In this document: in pieces, positions 1-9,120 of the stretch
How positions within the stretch are numbered: position 1 is the stretch's first letter
Layout: every line of letters starts with the position of its first letter
From: Hyphomicrobiaceae bacterium
GTDB taxonomy: Bacteria; Pseudomonadota; Alphaproteobacteria; Rhizobiales; Hyphomicrobiaceae
DNA length: 64,000 nucleotides
Direction: 5' to 3'
NCBI GenBank assembly: GCA_030655135.1
Contig: JAURWC010000042.1
Coordinates: 254,553-318,552, forward strand
Notes under the pieces: generated by a model
What the model was told of the DNA's origin: nothing
Seen by the model: the letters and a program-made list of their open reading frames with translations, nothing else
Databases searched by the model: none
Position numbers and translations under genes: made by a program

Positions 1-4
1 CCCC

Positions 5-724
5 ATGCTGCAAGACGCAGGCGCCCTGGTTCTGTTTTCCGGTGGCCAGGACTCAACCGTCTGCCTCGCTTGGGCCCTCCAGCGCTACGCTCGCGTCGAA
101 ACCATCGGCTTCGATTATGGCCAGCGGCATCGCGTCGAACTCGATCAACGCGAGGTGATCCTGAAAGCGTTGCGGCATTTCCCGCAGATCGGCCCTCGCC
201 TGGGCGTGGATCACGTGCTGCAACTGCCGGAGCTTGGACGCCTGTCGGAAACGTCGCTCACGCGTGACGTCGCCATTGCCATGTCGGATGCCGGCCTGCC
301 GACGACGTTCGTACCCGGCCGCAACCTGATTTTCCTGACGTACGCCGCCGCGCTGGCCTATCGCCGCGATATCCGCGCCCTTGTCGGCGGCATGTGCGAG
401 ACCGATTTCTCCGGCTACCCCGACTGCCGCAACGCGACGATCCAGTCTCTGAGCCAGTCGATCTCGCTCGGCATGGACAGCGCGTTCGAAATCCACACCC
501 CGCTGATGCGCATCGACAAGGCCGCCACCTGGGCTCTCGCGCATGACATCGGCGGCGACCCGTTGGTCAACCTCATCGTTGAAGACACGCACACCTGCTA
601 CCTCGGCGATCGCCAGCATCGCCACGATTGGGGCTACGGCTGTGGCACCTGCCCCGCCTGCGAGCTGCGCGCCAACGGCTGGCGCACGTGGCGAAGCACG
701 ATAGAACAGAGCCAACCGGCTTGA
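5..724 (+). CDS. queC: 7-cyano-7-deazaguanine synthase QueC
   Basis: Converts 7-carboxy-7-deazaguanine to preQ0 with ATP and ammonia, the last cytosolic step to preQ0 in queuosine biosynthesis. The N-terminus carries the PP-loop ATP motif SGGQDS at residues 12-17. The C-terminus carries the zinc site: C198 in HTCYLG, then C213, C216 and C219 in GCGTCPAC. Its 239 aa fit the family. Only four bases precede the ATG, so the start and any upstream partner cannot be judged. The next gene, glpK, begins 26 bp after the stop, so the two may be co-transcribed although they share no pathway. Confidence 0.93.
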   Translation: MLQDAGALVLFSGGQDSTVCLAWALQRYARVETIGFDYGQRHRVELDQREVILKALRHFPQIGPRLGVDHVLQLPELGRLSETSLTRDVAIAMSDAGLPTTFVPGRNLIFLTYAAALAYRRDIRALVGGMCETDFSGYPDCRNATIQSLSQSISLGMDSAFEIHTPLMRIDKAATWALAHDIGGDPLVNLIVEDTHTCYLGDRQHRHDWGYGCGTCPACELRANGWRTWRSTIEQSQPA

Positions 725-750
725 CGCGCGCAGCCAAGGACACCACGGCG

Positions 751-2250
751 ATGCCCCTAATCCTTGCGCTCGACCAGGGCACCACCTCCAGCCGGGCGAT
801 GCTGTTCGACGAGACCCTGGCCGTGCGCGGCATGGGCCAACTCGAACTGCCACAGCACTTCCCCGCGCCGGGTCTCGTCGAGCATGACCCGGAAGATATC
901 TGGCGAACCACGCTGGACGCGGCACGGCTGGCGATCGCGCGCGCGCAGATTGCGCCGCAAGACATTGCCGCGATTGGCATCACCAATCAGCGCGAAACGG
1001 CAATCGTCTGGGATCGCCGCACGGGCAAGCCGATCCACCGCGCCATCGTCTGGCAAGATCGCCGCACCGCCGGGCAATGCCGCGCGCTGCGCGATGCCGG
1101 CATCGAAGGTATCGTGACCGCCAAGACCGGGCTGCTGCTCGACCCATACTTTTCCGCCACGAAGATCGCCTGGCTGCTCGACAGCGTACCCGGTGCCCGC
1201 GCCGATGCGGAAGCCGGGCACCTCGCCTTCGGCACTGTCGATACCTGGCTGCTGTGGCGGCTGACGAACGGTGCCGTCCACGCCACTGATGCCACGAACG
1301 CCTCGCGCACCTCACTGTTCGACATCCATCGCGGACGTTGGGACACCGACATGCTGCGGCTGTTTCGCGTGCCGGCGGCGATGCTGCCCGAGGTGCGCGA
1401 CTGCCAGGCTGATTTCGGCGTGACGGCGCACGAACACCTGGGCGCGGAGATCCCGATCCTCGGCATGGCCGGAGACCAGCAGGCCGCCACGATGGGCCAG
1501 GCCTGCTTCGAGCGCGGCATGCTGAAAGCAACCTACGGCACCGGCTGCTTTGCCCTGCTCAACACCGGCACACAGGCCGTCGCCTCCCGCAACCGGCTGC
1601 TGACCACTATCGCCTACCAGCTCGATGGCCGGCGCACCTATGCACTGGAAGGCGCCATCTTTGTTGCCGGTGCGGCCGTGCAGTGGCTGCGCGACGGGCT
1701 CGGCATCCTGGCGACCGCGGCGGAGACGGGCCATCTGGCGGCAGAAGCCGATCCGGAGCAGGACGTCATCCTCGTACCGGCTTTCGTCGGCCTGGGTGCG
1801 CCGCATTGGCGCCCCGACGCGCGTGGCGCGATTTTCGGGCTGACGCGCGCCACCACCAAGCGCGAGATTGCCAGCGCAGTACTCAGGGCGGCCGCTTTCC
1901 AGACGCGCGACCTTCTCGAAGCCATGCGCAGCGATTGGAAACCAGCGGTCGATACCGTGCTGCGCGTCGACGGCGGCATGGCCGCGAGCGATTACACGAT
2001 GCAATTCCTGGCCGACCTGTTGGACGCTCCGGTCGACCGGCCCGTCATCCGGGAGACGACGGCCTTGGGCGCGGCGTGGCTTGCCGGAAGCCGCGCCGGC
2101 GTTCTGCCGGACCGGGAGGGCTTCGCAAATCTGTGGCAGCGCGAGCGCCGGTTCGAAGCTTCGCCCGAAGCCGGCAAATGGCGGACACGCTACTACGACG
2201 CCTGGCGCCGCTCGGTCGCTGCCGTCATTGCCCAATCGGCAGGCGAATGA
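751..2250 (+). CDS. glpK: Glycerol kinase
   Basis: FGGY-family kinase that phosphorylates glycerol to sn-glycerol 3-phosphate in the cytoplasm. The ATG at 751 gives 499 aa, the usual length, and puts the ATP-binding segment DQGTTSSR at residues 8-15. A longer in-frame start at 628 would overlap queC and adds sequence unlike the family. Further family segments are AGDQQAA and KATYGTGCF in the middle and DGGMAASD near the C-terminus. No glpF, glpD or glpR lies next to it here, so glycerol uptake and oxidation must be encoded elsewhere. Confidence 0.93.
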   Translation: MPLILALDQGTTSSRAMLFDETLAVRGMGQLELPQHFPAPGLVEHDPEDIWRTTLDAARLAIARAQIAPQDIAAIGITNQRETAIVWDRRTGKPIHRAIVWQDRRTAGQCRALRDAGIEGIVTAKTGLLLDPYFSATKIAWLLDSVPGARADAEAGHLAFGTVDTWLLWRLTNGAVHATDATNASRTSLFDIHRGRWDTDMLRLFRVPAAMLPEVRDCQADFGVTAHEHLGAEIPILGMAGDQQAATMGQACFERGMLKATYGTGCFALLNTGTQAVASRNRLLTTIAYQLDGRRTYALEGAIFVAGAAVQWLRDGLGILATAAETGHLAAEADPEQDVILVPAFVGLGAPHWRPDARGAIFGLTRATTKREIASAVLRAAAFQTRDLLEAMRSDWKPAVDTVLRVDGGMAASDYTMQFLADLLDAPVDRPVIRETTALGAAWLAGSRAGVLPDREGFANLWQRERRFEASPEAGKWRTRYYDAWRRSVAAVIAQSAGE

Positions 2251-2408
2251 CCGGCACGCGTGCAACCGTGCACCGGCGCCACAGGTCTTACACCGATCGC
2301 CGGTTCCGCCCTGGGGATAATGTGGACAAACCTCTGCGGCCACTCACGCCAAGCCTTGGATCGCCTCTTTGATCAGCTTCGGAAAAGCGAACTGATGCGA
2401 GGTTGTCG

Positions 2409-2606
2409 ATGTGGGGGCGCCGAAAGAAGGATGACGTTGTCATGGCATCGCTTGCCGAGACACAGGTTGCACGGTCGATGATCGACGAGAGCGGCGAACT
2501 GCTGATCGATATCGAGACCGAATTACTGCAAATCCTCTCCGGCGGGGCGCGTGCCGACATGGCGGCCATTCGCCAGATGATCGACACGATGGAAGCGCGG
2601 CGCTGA
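2409..2606 (+). CDS. Small hypothetical protein
   Basis: Not recognised. The 65-aa reading frame begins at an ATG six bases after a GAGG ribosome site. The N-terminus is basic (WGRRKK) and the rest is acidic and probably helical, with segments such as IDIETELLQIL. There is no signal peptide or membrane segment. It ends with TGA exactly where the stop codon of the convergent enoyl-CoA hydratase gene begins. The clean packing and protein-like composition favour a real gene, but homology is unknown. An ATG at 2442 is an alternative start. Confidence 0.5.
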   Translation: MWGRRKKDDVVMASLAETQVARSMIDESGELLIDIETELLQILSGGARADMAAIRQMIDTMEARR

Positions 2607-3413
2607 TTAGCGCCCCTTAAACTGCGGCTTGCGCTTCTCCAGGAATGCGCGCCGGCCTTCCGCATAATCCTCACTGACGAAGCAGGCGTCGATCGCCGCA
2701 TCGAGCTTGGCCAGATCCGGATCCGCGGGATGGCGCGTCAGTTCGTCGATCGTCTGCTTGGCCGCTTTCACTGACAGCGGCGCATTGGCGGCAATGTCGG
2801 CGGCGAGTGATCGAACCATCATATCCAGTTCGGCCGCCGGCACGACGCGATCGACCAACCCCATCGCCAGCGCATCGCTGGCGTTGAAGCGGCGGCCGGT
2901 AAACAGCAACTCCTTGATGCGCGACGCGGACGCCAGCGCCAGCAGCGGACCGACCCATCGCGGGTTGTAGCCAAGCCCCAGCTTCGCGGCGGGAATTGCG
3001 AACTGCGCGGCCTCGTCGGCAATGCGGAGATCGCAACACGCCGCAATCCCGAGCCCGCCACCCAGGCAGTGCCCGTGGATCATCGCGATGACAGGCTTTT
3101 CCGCCTGCATGATCGCGTTGAAGGCATTGTGATTAAGTGTGTCATAGGCTTTGGCATTGTCACCGGTGCGCGCGCCCTCGAACTCCGAGATGTCGGCGCC
3201 TGCGGAGAAAGCCTTCTCACCCGCGCCGCGAAGGATAATGACGCGCACTTCCGGGTCCGCCTCCGCCTCTGCGATGCGCTCCGGGATCGCAGCCCACATT
3301 GCGGCGGTGAAGGCGTTGAGGCGCCCCGCGTTGTTGGCGATCACGAATGCCAGCGGCCCGTCCCGTTCAAGGCTAAGAGACGGTGCGGCGGCAGGGCTAT
3401 TTTGTTCTGACAT
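2607..3413 (-). CDS. Enoyl-CoA hydratase/isomerase family protein
   Basis: Crotonase-fold protein of 268 aa. It keeps the CoA and oxyanion-hole segments AGADISEF and GHCLGGGLGIAACCD and the C-terminal LEKRKPQFKG tail typical of the family. By eye, neither glutamate of classical enoyl-CoA hydratase is kept. The first falls in GGGLGIAACCD, where Gly stands in, and the second in IPAAKLGLG, where Ala stands in. It may therefore catalyse a different reaction on an acyl-CoA than hydration. It stands alone, without fad neighbours, and converges on a small gene upstream on the plus strand. Confidence 0.85.
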   Translation of the reverse strand: MSEQNSPAAAPSLSLERDGPLAFVIANNAGRLNAFTAAMWAAIPERIAEAEADPEVRVIILRGAGEKAFSAGADISEFEGARTGDNAKAYDTLNHNAFNAIMQAEKPVIAMIHGHCLGGGLGIAACCDLRIADEAAQFAIPAAKLGLGYNPRWVGPLLALASASRIKELLFTGRRFNASDALAMGLVDRVVPAAELDMMVRSLAADIAANAPLSVKAAKQTIDELTRHPADPDLAKLDAAIDACFVSEDYAEGRRAFLEKRKPQFKGR

Positions 3414-3555
3414 TCAACGTCCTAAATTAGAGGCACGGCCCGGCAACCATAGCGGAATTAACCGGCTTGCGGCGTCCGCGATGGCAGAGGTTTAGATTGA
3501 CGCGGCAGGCCTCACTGGCTACCCCGTCTGTCTTATTCATAAGGCAGGACATAAC

Positions 3556-4446
3556 ATGGCAGCGACGCGACAGACTGCGGCAGCGTCCGCAGCAAAGCCC
3601 GCAGCCGCGGCGAACGTCGTGGCAGGCCCCGGTGCCAATGGTGGTGCCAACGGTGCCGCCGACCAGATGTGGGCCGACATCCGCAGCGAGGCCGAAGCCG
3701 CCGTCGCGGCCGAGCCGGCGCTCGGCGGTTTCATTTTTGCGACAGTGTTGAGCCACAAGCGCCTGGAAGACGTGATCTGCCATCGCGTCGCCAACCGCGT
3801 CGGCGTCAACGCAGATGCCAACCTCATCATGCAGTCGTTCCAGGGTCTGCTCGACGCCAACGCGGAGATGGCGCAGGTCTTCCGCGACGATCTCGCCGCC
3901 GTGCGCGATCGCGATCCCGCCTGCAACCGCTACATCGAGCCGCTGCTGTTCTTTAAAGGCTTCCACGCGCTGGCGACCCACCGCTTCGCCCATGAGATGT
4001 GGCGCAAGGGTCGCAAGGACTTCGCGCTCTATTTGCAGAGCGAAGCTTCCCGCCTGTTTGCCGTCGACATCCACCCCGCAGCCCGCATCGGCCGCGGCTT
4101 GATGCTCGATCACGCAACCGGTGTCGTCATCGGCGAAACCGCCGTCGTGGGCGACAACTGCTCGTTCCTGCATGCCGTCACGCTCGGCGGTAGCGGCAAG
4201 GAAACCGGCGATCGCCATCCCAAGATCGGATCGGGCGTGCTGATCGGCGCCGGCGCCAAGGTGCTGGGCAACATCCACGTCGGCAATTGCTCGAAGATCG
4301 CGGCGGGCTCCGTCGTGCTGACCGACGTGCCGCCCAACATGACGGCGGCCGGTGTTCCCGCGCGCATCGTCGGCTCGGCCGGCTGCGCGGAACCCGCCCG
4401 CTCGATGGACCAGTACCTCGGGCCGGACGACTACGCCTGCCTCTGA
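3556..4446 (+). CDS. cysE: Serine O-acetyltransferase
   Basis: Makes O-acetylserine from serine and acetyl-CoA, the first step of cysteine synthesis. Residues 1-40 are a low-complexity Ala/Gly/Pro-rich extension. Residues from about 40 to 165 are the helical CysE N-domain (WADIRSEAEAAV). The left-handed beta-helix follows with hexapeptide repeats, the catalytic segment LDHATGVVIGET and HPKIGSGVLIGAGAKVLGNI. The 296 aa are slightly long because of the extension. An AGGAC site precedes the ATG. Downstream lie a hairpin, then DUF3126 and gamma carbonic anhydrase genes on the same strand. Confidence 0.94.
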   Translation: MAATRQTAAASAAKPAAAANVVAGPGANGGANGAADQMWADIRSEAEAAVAAEPALGGFIFATVLSHKRLEDVICHRVANRVGVNADANLIMQSFQGLLDANAEMAQVFRDDLAAVRDRDPACNRYIEPLLFFKGFHALATHRFAHEMWRKGRKDFALYLQSEASRLFAVDIHPAARIGRGLMLDHATGVVIGETAVVGDNCSFLHAVTLGGSGKETGDRHPKIGSGVLIGAGAKVLGNIHVGNCSKIAAGSVVLTDVPPNMTAAGVPARIVGSAGCAEPARSMDQYLGPDDYACL

Positions 4447-4470
4447 TCAATCCGATAGATTTCATCTTAC

Positions 4471-4491
4471 ACGGCCCGCACGGCGGGCCGT
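4471..4491 (+). terminator. Hairpin between cysE and the DUF3126 gene
   Basis: Perfect 9-bp stem ACGGCCCGC / GCGGGCCGT with a 3-nt loop, followed by TCTC rather than a long T run. It lies 25 bp after the cysE stop and just before the AAGGAG ribosome site of the next gene. It may be a weak terminator or a stabilising 3' hairpin that lowers readthrough into the downstream genes. Confidence 0.5.
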
Positions 4492-4513
4492 TCTCAGCGC
4501 CAAGGAGCATGCC

Positions 4514-4720
4514 GTGAAGAAAGAAGACATGACGAAGGTTGAGGCCTATCTGCGCAAGACCTTCGGCAACAACGACATCAGCGTGCGCGCGCGCCCAAAG
4601 AAGGATGACAGCGCCGAGGTCTACATCAAGGACGATTTCGTTGCCGTGCTCTTCAAGGACGAGGAAGAGGCGGACGGCAGCTTCATGTTCGAAATGGCCA
4701 TCCTCGCCGAAGACCTGTAG
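4514..4720 (+). CDS. DUF3126 family protein
   Basis: Small 68-aa acidic cytosolic protein of the DUF3126 family, common beside cysE in alphaproteobacteria; function unknown. The GTG at 4514 follows an AAGGAG site at 4502-4507 and gives a protein starting with KKEDMTKVEAYLRKTFGN. Frames reaching further upstream run back into cysE and look artificial. The body contains SVRARPKKDDSAEVYIKDDF and ends EMAILAEDL. The gene sits between cysE and a gamma carbonic anhydrase homologue and is probably transcribed with the latter. Confidence 0.85.
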   Translation: MKKEDMTKVEAYLRKTFGNNDISVRARPKKDDSAEVYIKDDFVAVLFKDEEEADGSFMFEMAILAEDL

Positions 4721-4746
4721 TCGCAAGCACGCGCGGAGCCTGAACG

Positions 4747-5277
4747 ATGAGCCTCTACACGCTGGATGGGATTGCCGTGAAGACGCCCGCGTCGGGCCGC
4801 TACTTCGTGGCGCCCAACGCCATCTGCCTCGGCAAGGTCGAGCTGTGCGAGGATGCCAGTGTCTGGTTCGGCGCCGTCCTGCGCGGTGACAACGAATTGA
4901 TCCGCATCGGCGAGCGCTCCAACATCCAGGATGGCTGCGTCCTGCACACCGACCCGGGTTTTCCGCTCGACGTCGAAGCCGATTGCACCATCGGCCACAT
5001 GGTGATGCTGCACGGCTGCACCATCGGCCGCCGCAGCCTGGTCGGCATCGGCTCCATCATCCTCAACGGCGCCAGGATCGGTGAGGAGTGCCTGATCGGC
5101 GCCAACACGCTGATCGCCGAAGGCAAGATCATCCCGCCGCGTTCGATGGTTCTGGGCTCGCCAGGCAAGATCGTGCGCCAGCTCACCGATGACGACGTCG
5201 CCCGCTTCACGGGCGGCGCCGGCCGCTACGTGACCAACGGCCAACGCTTCAAGGCGGGACTGAAGCCGCAGGATTAG
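4747..5277 (+). CDS. Gamma carbonic anhydrase family protein
   Basis: Left-handed beta-helix protein of 176 aa, related to the gamma carbonic anhydrases and YrdA/PaaY. Three histidines suited to zinc binding are present at H67 (VLHTD), H84 (IGHMV) and H89 (MLHGC). A GGAG site precedes the ATG, 26 bp after the DUF3126 stop, so the two are probably one unit. True CO2 hydration activity cannot be read from sequence; members of this family act as metal-dependent hydratases or as structural proteins. Confidence 0.88.
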   Translation: MSLYTLDGIAVKTPASGRYFVAPNAICLGKVELCEDASVWFGAVLRGDNELIRIGERSNIQDGCVLHTDPGFPLDVEADCTIGHMVMLHGCTIGRRSLVGIGSIILNGARIGEECLIGANTLIAEGKIIPPRSMVLGSPGKIVRQLTDDDVARFTGGAGRYVTNGQRFKAGLKPQD

Positions 5278-5293
5278 GTCCCGTCCGCATCAA

Positions 5294-6409
5294 TTAGCGC
5301 TTCGCTCGCGACTTTGCTTCGCGAGCCAACAGAGTCTGTTTGCGCGCCATGCCCCAACGGTAGCCCCCGCCCGAGGTTGAGCCGCCGGCGCGAACGACGC
5401 GGTGACACGGGATCGCAATGGCAACCGGGTTGGCGCCGCAGGCGCTGCCTACAGCCCGCACGGCCTTTGGAGCGCCGATCCGTTTTGCAACCTCGGCATA
5501 GGTCGACGTTTCTCCAGCGGGAATGCCGCGCAGCGCCTGCCACACGCGGTGTTGGAACGCCGTGCCGCGCACGTCGAGCGGCAGGTCCCAGCTGGCGTTG
5601 GGCGCTTCGACCAGGCTGACGACTTTTGCCGTCAACTTCTCGAACGCTTGATCGCCCGCGATCAGGCTCGCCTTGGGAAAGCGCTCTCGCAGATCGCTGA
5701 GCAAAACATCGCGATCCTCGCCGAGGAAGATCGCGCACACACCCTTGGCGCTTGCCGCGACGAGAATCTTGCCCAGCGAACACGTACCCACCGCGAACCT
5801 GATGTCGGTATCAATGCCGCCTGCTCGGAAGTCGCTCGGCGTCATGCCAAGCACGTCGGTTGAGTCGGCGTAAAAGCGGCCGCTGGAATTGAACCCGCTG
5901 TCGTAGATGGCGTCCGTCACGGTGCTGCTCCTTGATAGCTTATCCCGCACTCGCTTCTGGCGATGCGCCGTGGCGTACGCCTTCGGCGTCACACCCAGCA
6001 TGGACTTGAAGATGCGGTGGAAGTGATGCGGGCTGAGCCCGGCTGCCAGCGCAAGCTCATCTAGAGACGGCTCCACTTCCGCCGCCTCGATCTGCCGGCA
6101 CGCCGCCGCAACCTTGTCGCGATGCTGATCGCCCAACTTAGGTTGCGCCGGCTTGCAGCGCTTGCAGGCGCGGAAACCCGCCGCCTCAGCCTCGGCGATC
6201 GTATCGTAGAATGCGACGTTCTCGCGCTTGGGTGTGCGCGCCGGGCACCCCGGCCGGCAGTAGATGCCTGTGGTTGCCACGGAGAAATAGAACTCGCCGT
6301 CGCGCAAGGCGTCACGCGCCAGCACCGCGGCCCAGCGACTGTCGTCACGGCTCCTGGCCGTTTTGCGCCGGGCCGGCATGCCACTTGCCATGTTGGGTCC
6401 GCGTTTCAT
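5294..6409 (-). CDS. ada: Bifunctional transcriptional regulator/O6-methylguanine-DNA methyltransferase Ada
   Basis: Adaptive-response protein that repairs methylphosphotriesters and O6-methylguanine and activates alkylation-repair genes after self-methylation. The N-terminal zinc domain has four cysteines, C51, C55, C82 and C85, of which the first is the expected phosphotriester acceptor. An AraC-type DNA-binding region follows at about 95-190. The C-terminal methyltransferase domain has the active-site PCHRV with C335. All parts expected for the 371-aa protein are intact. A later ATG at 6391 is also possible because neither start has a clear ribosome site. No alkA or alkB lies nearby. Confidence 0.93.
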   Translation of the reverse strand: MKRGPNMASGMPARRKTARSRDDSRWAAVLARDALRDGEFYFSVATTGIYCRPGCPARTPKRENVAFYDTIAEAEAAGFRACKRCKPAQPKLGDQHRDKVAAACRQIEAAEVEPSLDELALAAGLSPHHFHRIFKSMLGVTPKAYATAHRQKRVRDKLSRSSTVTDAIYDSGFNSSGRFYADSTDVLGMTPSDFRAGGIDTDIRFAVGTCSLGKILVAASAKGVCAIFLGEDRDVLLSDLRERFPKASLIAGDQAFEKLTAKVVSLVEAPNASWDLPLDVRGTAFQHRVWQALRGIPAGETSTYAEVAKRIGAPKAVRAVGSACGANPVAIAIPCHRVVRAGGSTSGGGYRWGMARKQTLLAREAKSRAKR

Positions 6410-6543
6410 GGGTGCAATCTAATGCGGACAGGCGCCCGCTGCACCCCGATCCTTGCGATCAAACTGCGACCTCACCCTGCCGGCATGGCCCCGGCAGGGC
6501 AAATTGCGGGAACTCTTCCCGGGCCATTCCCCAGCCCTGGACC

Positions 6544-6575
6544 TTGACGCAGCACAATATAACAATACTATTGTT
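6544..6575 (+). promoter_or_regulatory. Promoter with overlapping palindromic operator before pseudoazurin
   Basis: A -35-like TTGACG at 6544-6549 is followed, after 17 bp, by ACTATT. The putative -10 overlaps a perfect 15-bp palindrome, AACAATACTATTGTT, at 6561-6575. A dyad over the -10 element is where a repressor would be expected to bind. The start codon of pseudoazurin lies 26 bp downstream with a GGAGG site between. The cognate regulator is not identified. Confidence 0.45.
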
Positions 6576-6601
6576 GTCATGAATAATAAGCGGAGGAATA
6601 A

Positions 6602-7045
6602 ATGCTGCGTCTGATTCGCATAATCTTTGCCGTCGCTGTGTCCGGAGCGGCCATGTCGACTGCCGCCGAGGCGGAAGAGCATGTCGTCAAGATGCTCAAC
6701 AAATCGGGCACCAAGTTCATGCAGTTCGAGCCGGCGTTCGTGAAGGCCGCGCCCGGCGACACCGTCAAGTTCGTGCCCACCGACAAATCGCACAGCGCTG
6801 AGACCATTCCAGAGATGTGGCCGGAGGGCGCCGAAAAGTTCAAGGGCGGCATCAACCAGGAAGTGACTTTGAAGGTTGAGAAGGAAGGCGTCTACGGCGT
6901 GAAGTGCATGCCGCACTACGCCATGGGCATGGTCGCCCTGATCCAGGTGGGCAAGCCCACGAACCTGGAGGCGGCCAAGGCCTACAAGGCGCCGGCCGGC
7001 GCCGCAAAGCTCTTCGAGGACCTGTTCCCGCAGGTTACGCCGTAA
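6602..7045 (+). CDS. Pseudoazurin
   Basis: Periplasmic blue-copper electron carrier of 147 aa. A Sec signal peptide covers about residues 1-24, with cleavage near AEA-EEH. The type-1 copper ligands are at H64, C102, H105 and M110, and their spacing (38, 3 and 5) matches classical pseudoazurin exactly. In methylotrophic and denitrifying alphaproteobacteria such proteins pass electrons to nitrite reductase, nitrous oxide reductase or other periplasmic enzymes. None of these partners is in the window. A GGAGG ribosome site lies at the right distance. The palindrome upstream suggests regulated expression. Confidence 0.94.
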   Translation: MLRLIRIIFAVAVSGAAMSTAAEAEEHVVKMLNKSGTKFMQFEPAFVKAAPGDTVKFVPTDKSHSAETIPEMWPEGAEKFKGGINQEVTLKVEKEGVYGVKCMPHYAMGMVALIQVGKPTNLEAAKAYKAPAGAAKLFEDLFPQVTP

Positions 7046-7093
7046 ATCGCGGCGCTAAGGATCCCGGGCTGGTCGTGGGCCCAAACGCGAGAG

Positions 7094-9064
7094 CTAGCCA
7101 CTCGCGGCAGGCCGCCCCGGCGCGGCATCGGACAGCCGCGCCTGCCCCGGCCGCAACGCACCGGCGCGTTCCGCCTCTTCCAAGGCTTGAGCCAGATCTT
7201 CGCGCGCCTTTTCCGCCTGCCGCTGCCGCGACCATAGGCTGGCATAAAGTCCGTTTTTGGCGATCAACTCGGCGTGCGTGCCCTGCTCGACCAGCCTGCC
7301 CTTCTCCAGCACGATGATCTCGTCGGCGTGCACGATCGTCGATAGCCGGTGCGCGATGACGAGTGTCGTGCGGTTCCGCGACACGCGATCCAGGGCATCC
7401 TGGATTTCTTTTTCCGTGTGGCTGTCGAGCGCGCTCGTCGCCTCGTCCAGCATCAGGATCGGCGGACCCTTCAGGATCGTGCGGGCGATGGCCACGCGCT
7501 GCTTCTCGCCGCCCGACAGCTTCAGGCCGCGCTCTCCCACCATCGTGTTGTAGCCCTGCGGCAGGTCGCGGATGAAGTGGTCGATCTGGGCAAGCTTTGC
7601 CGCCGCGATCACCTCTTCCTCGGTGGCATCCATGCGGCCGTAGCGGATGTTGTAGGCGATGGTGTCATTGAACAGCACCGTATCCTGCGGCACCACACCA
7701 ATCGCCTCGCGCAGGCTCTTCTGCGTCACGTCGCGGATATCCTGGCCATCGATCGTCACGCGGCCGGTCTGGATGTCGTAGAAGCGGAACAGGATGCGGC
7801 TGATCGTGGATTTACCGGCGCCCGACGGGCCGACGATGGCCACCATCTTGCCCGCCGGCACCTCGAACGACACGTTGTTGAGGATCGTCCGCTCCTGTTC
7901 GTAGTGGAACGAAACGTTGTCGAAGCGCACGACGCCCTTCGACACCTGCAGCGGCTTGGCATTCGGCTTGTCGGGGATCTCCGGCGTCTCGCCCAGCAAC
8001 GTGAACATCGTCTCCAGGTCGACAAGACCCTGCTTGATATCGCGATACACCATGCCGAGAAAATTCAGCGGCATGTAGAGCTGGATCATCATGGCGTTGA
8101 TCATGACGAAGTCGCCGACCGTGTGCGTGCCGCCCATCACGTCGCGCGCGGCGAGCCACATCACCAGCGTCATGCCCGCCGTGAAGATCAGCGCCTGCCC
8201 GAAGTTGAGCGTGCCGAGCGAAGTATAGGTGCGGATAGCCGCCGTCTCGTAGCGCGCCATCGAGCTGTCGAAGCGGCGCGCCTCGGCCTCCTCGTTGCCG
8301 AAGTACTTCACCGTCTCGAAGTTGAGCAGGCTGTCGAGCGCCTTGGTGCTGGCGTCGTTGTCGCTCTCGTTCATCTCGCGACGGATGGCGATGCGTTTCT
8401 CGCTCGCCCAGAACGTGAACCACATGTAGGCCGCGATCGTACCCAGCAGGATCACGACGTAGAGCGCGTCGAAATAATAGAACAGCAGTCCGCATGCCAG
8501 CAGCAGTTCCAGCGCCGTCGGCACCAGGTTCATCACGCCCATGCGCAGAATGAGATCGATCCCGCGCGTGCCGCGTTCGATGACGCGGGACAGCCCGCCC
8601 GTGCGCCGCTCCAGATGGAACCGCAGCGACAGCCGGTGTAAGTGCTCGAACGTGCGCTTGTTGAGTGCCCGCACGGCATTCTGGCCGACGGCGATGAACA
8701 GCACATCGCGAACCTGCGTCAGGCCCATCATGGTGATGCGCGCTAAGCCGTAGGCAAAAATCAGGAAGCCGGCGCCGATGGCAATCGTGCTGGCATCGAT
8801 CGTGGCGGCTCCAGTCTGAACTTGCGTCAGCGCGTCCGTAGCCCACTTGAACAGAACTGGGGTGGAAACCGTAATCAGCTTGGCTACGATGAGCACGGCA
8901 AATGCCAGCGCCACGCGAAGGCGCAGGTCGGGGCGGCCCGCAGGCCACACGAACGGCGCCAGCCCACGCAGCACAACCCAGTGATCTGTGGGAGCTTTAG
9001 TAGCGGAAGCGGGTCCGCTCGCTGGAGCGGACGTAACAGGGACGGGCGTTGCGGGAACGGTCAT
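7094..9064 (-). CDS. ABC transporter, Atm1-type ATP-binding/permease protein
   Basis: Half-transporter of 656 aa with a fused membrane domain (about residues 45-350) and ATPase domain (about 390-640). The ATPase has Walker A GPSGAGKST, signature LSGGEKQR, Walker B ILMLDEAT and an H-loop in IAHRLSTI. The membrane part resembles bacterial Atm1/HMT1 exporters, which move glutathione-linked metal or sulfur compounds across the inner membrane. The C-terminus ends in an Ala/Arg/Glu-rich tail. The gene is transcribed convergently to pseudoazurin and stands alone. Confidence 0.88.
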   Translation of the reverse strand: MTVPATPVPVTSAPASGPASATKAPTDHWVVLRGLAPFVWPAGRPDLRLRVALAFAVLIVAKLITVSTPVLFKWATDALTQVQTGAATIDASTIAIGAGFLIFAYGLARITMMGLTQVRDVLFIAVGQNAVRALNKRTFEHLHRLSLRFHLERRTGGLSRVIERGTRGIDLILRMGVMNLVPTALELLLACGLLFYYFDALYVVILLGTIAAYMWFTFWASEKRIAIRREMNESDNDASTKALDSLLNFETVKYFGNEEAEARRFDSSMARYETAAIRTYTSLGTLNFGQALIFTAGMTLVMWLAARDVMGGTHTVGDFVMINAMMIQLYMPLNFLGMVYRDIKQGLVDLETMFTLLGETPEIPDKPNAKPLQVSKGVVRFDNVSFHYEQERTILNNVSFEVPAGKMVAIVGPSGAGKSTISRILFRFYDIQTGRVTIDGQDIRDVTQKSLREAIGVVPQDTVLFNDTIAYNIRYGRMDATEEEVIAAAKLAQIDHFIRDLPQGYNTMVGERGLKLSGGEKQRVAIARTILKGPPILMLDEATSALDSHTEKEIQDALDRVSRNRTTLVIAHRLSTIVHADEIIVLEKGRLVEQGTHAELIAKNGLYASLWSRQRQAEKAREDLAQALEEAERAGALRPGQARLSDAAPGRPAASG

Positions 9065-9120
9065 CGTGGCAACGATATAGGCTCAAGGCCTCGGTGTGCC
9101 AAGCAGGTTGACGACCGGCA

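Noticed and set aside
1312-2343. Long open frame on the minus strand opposite glpK
   Set aside because: GC-rich coding DNA keeps antisense frames open. The protein is Arg/Gly/Ala-rich without family features, while glpK on the plus strand is fully recognisable. Other frames of the same kind lie opposite cysE, the Atm1-type exporter, the GGDEF-EAL gene, the sigma factor, the L,D-transpeptidase and recQ.
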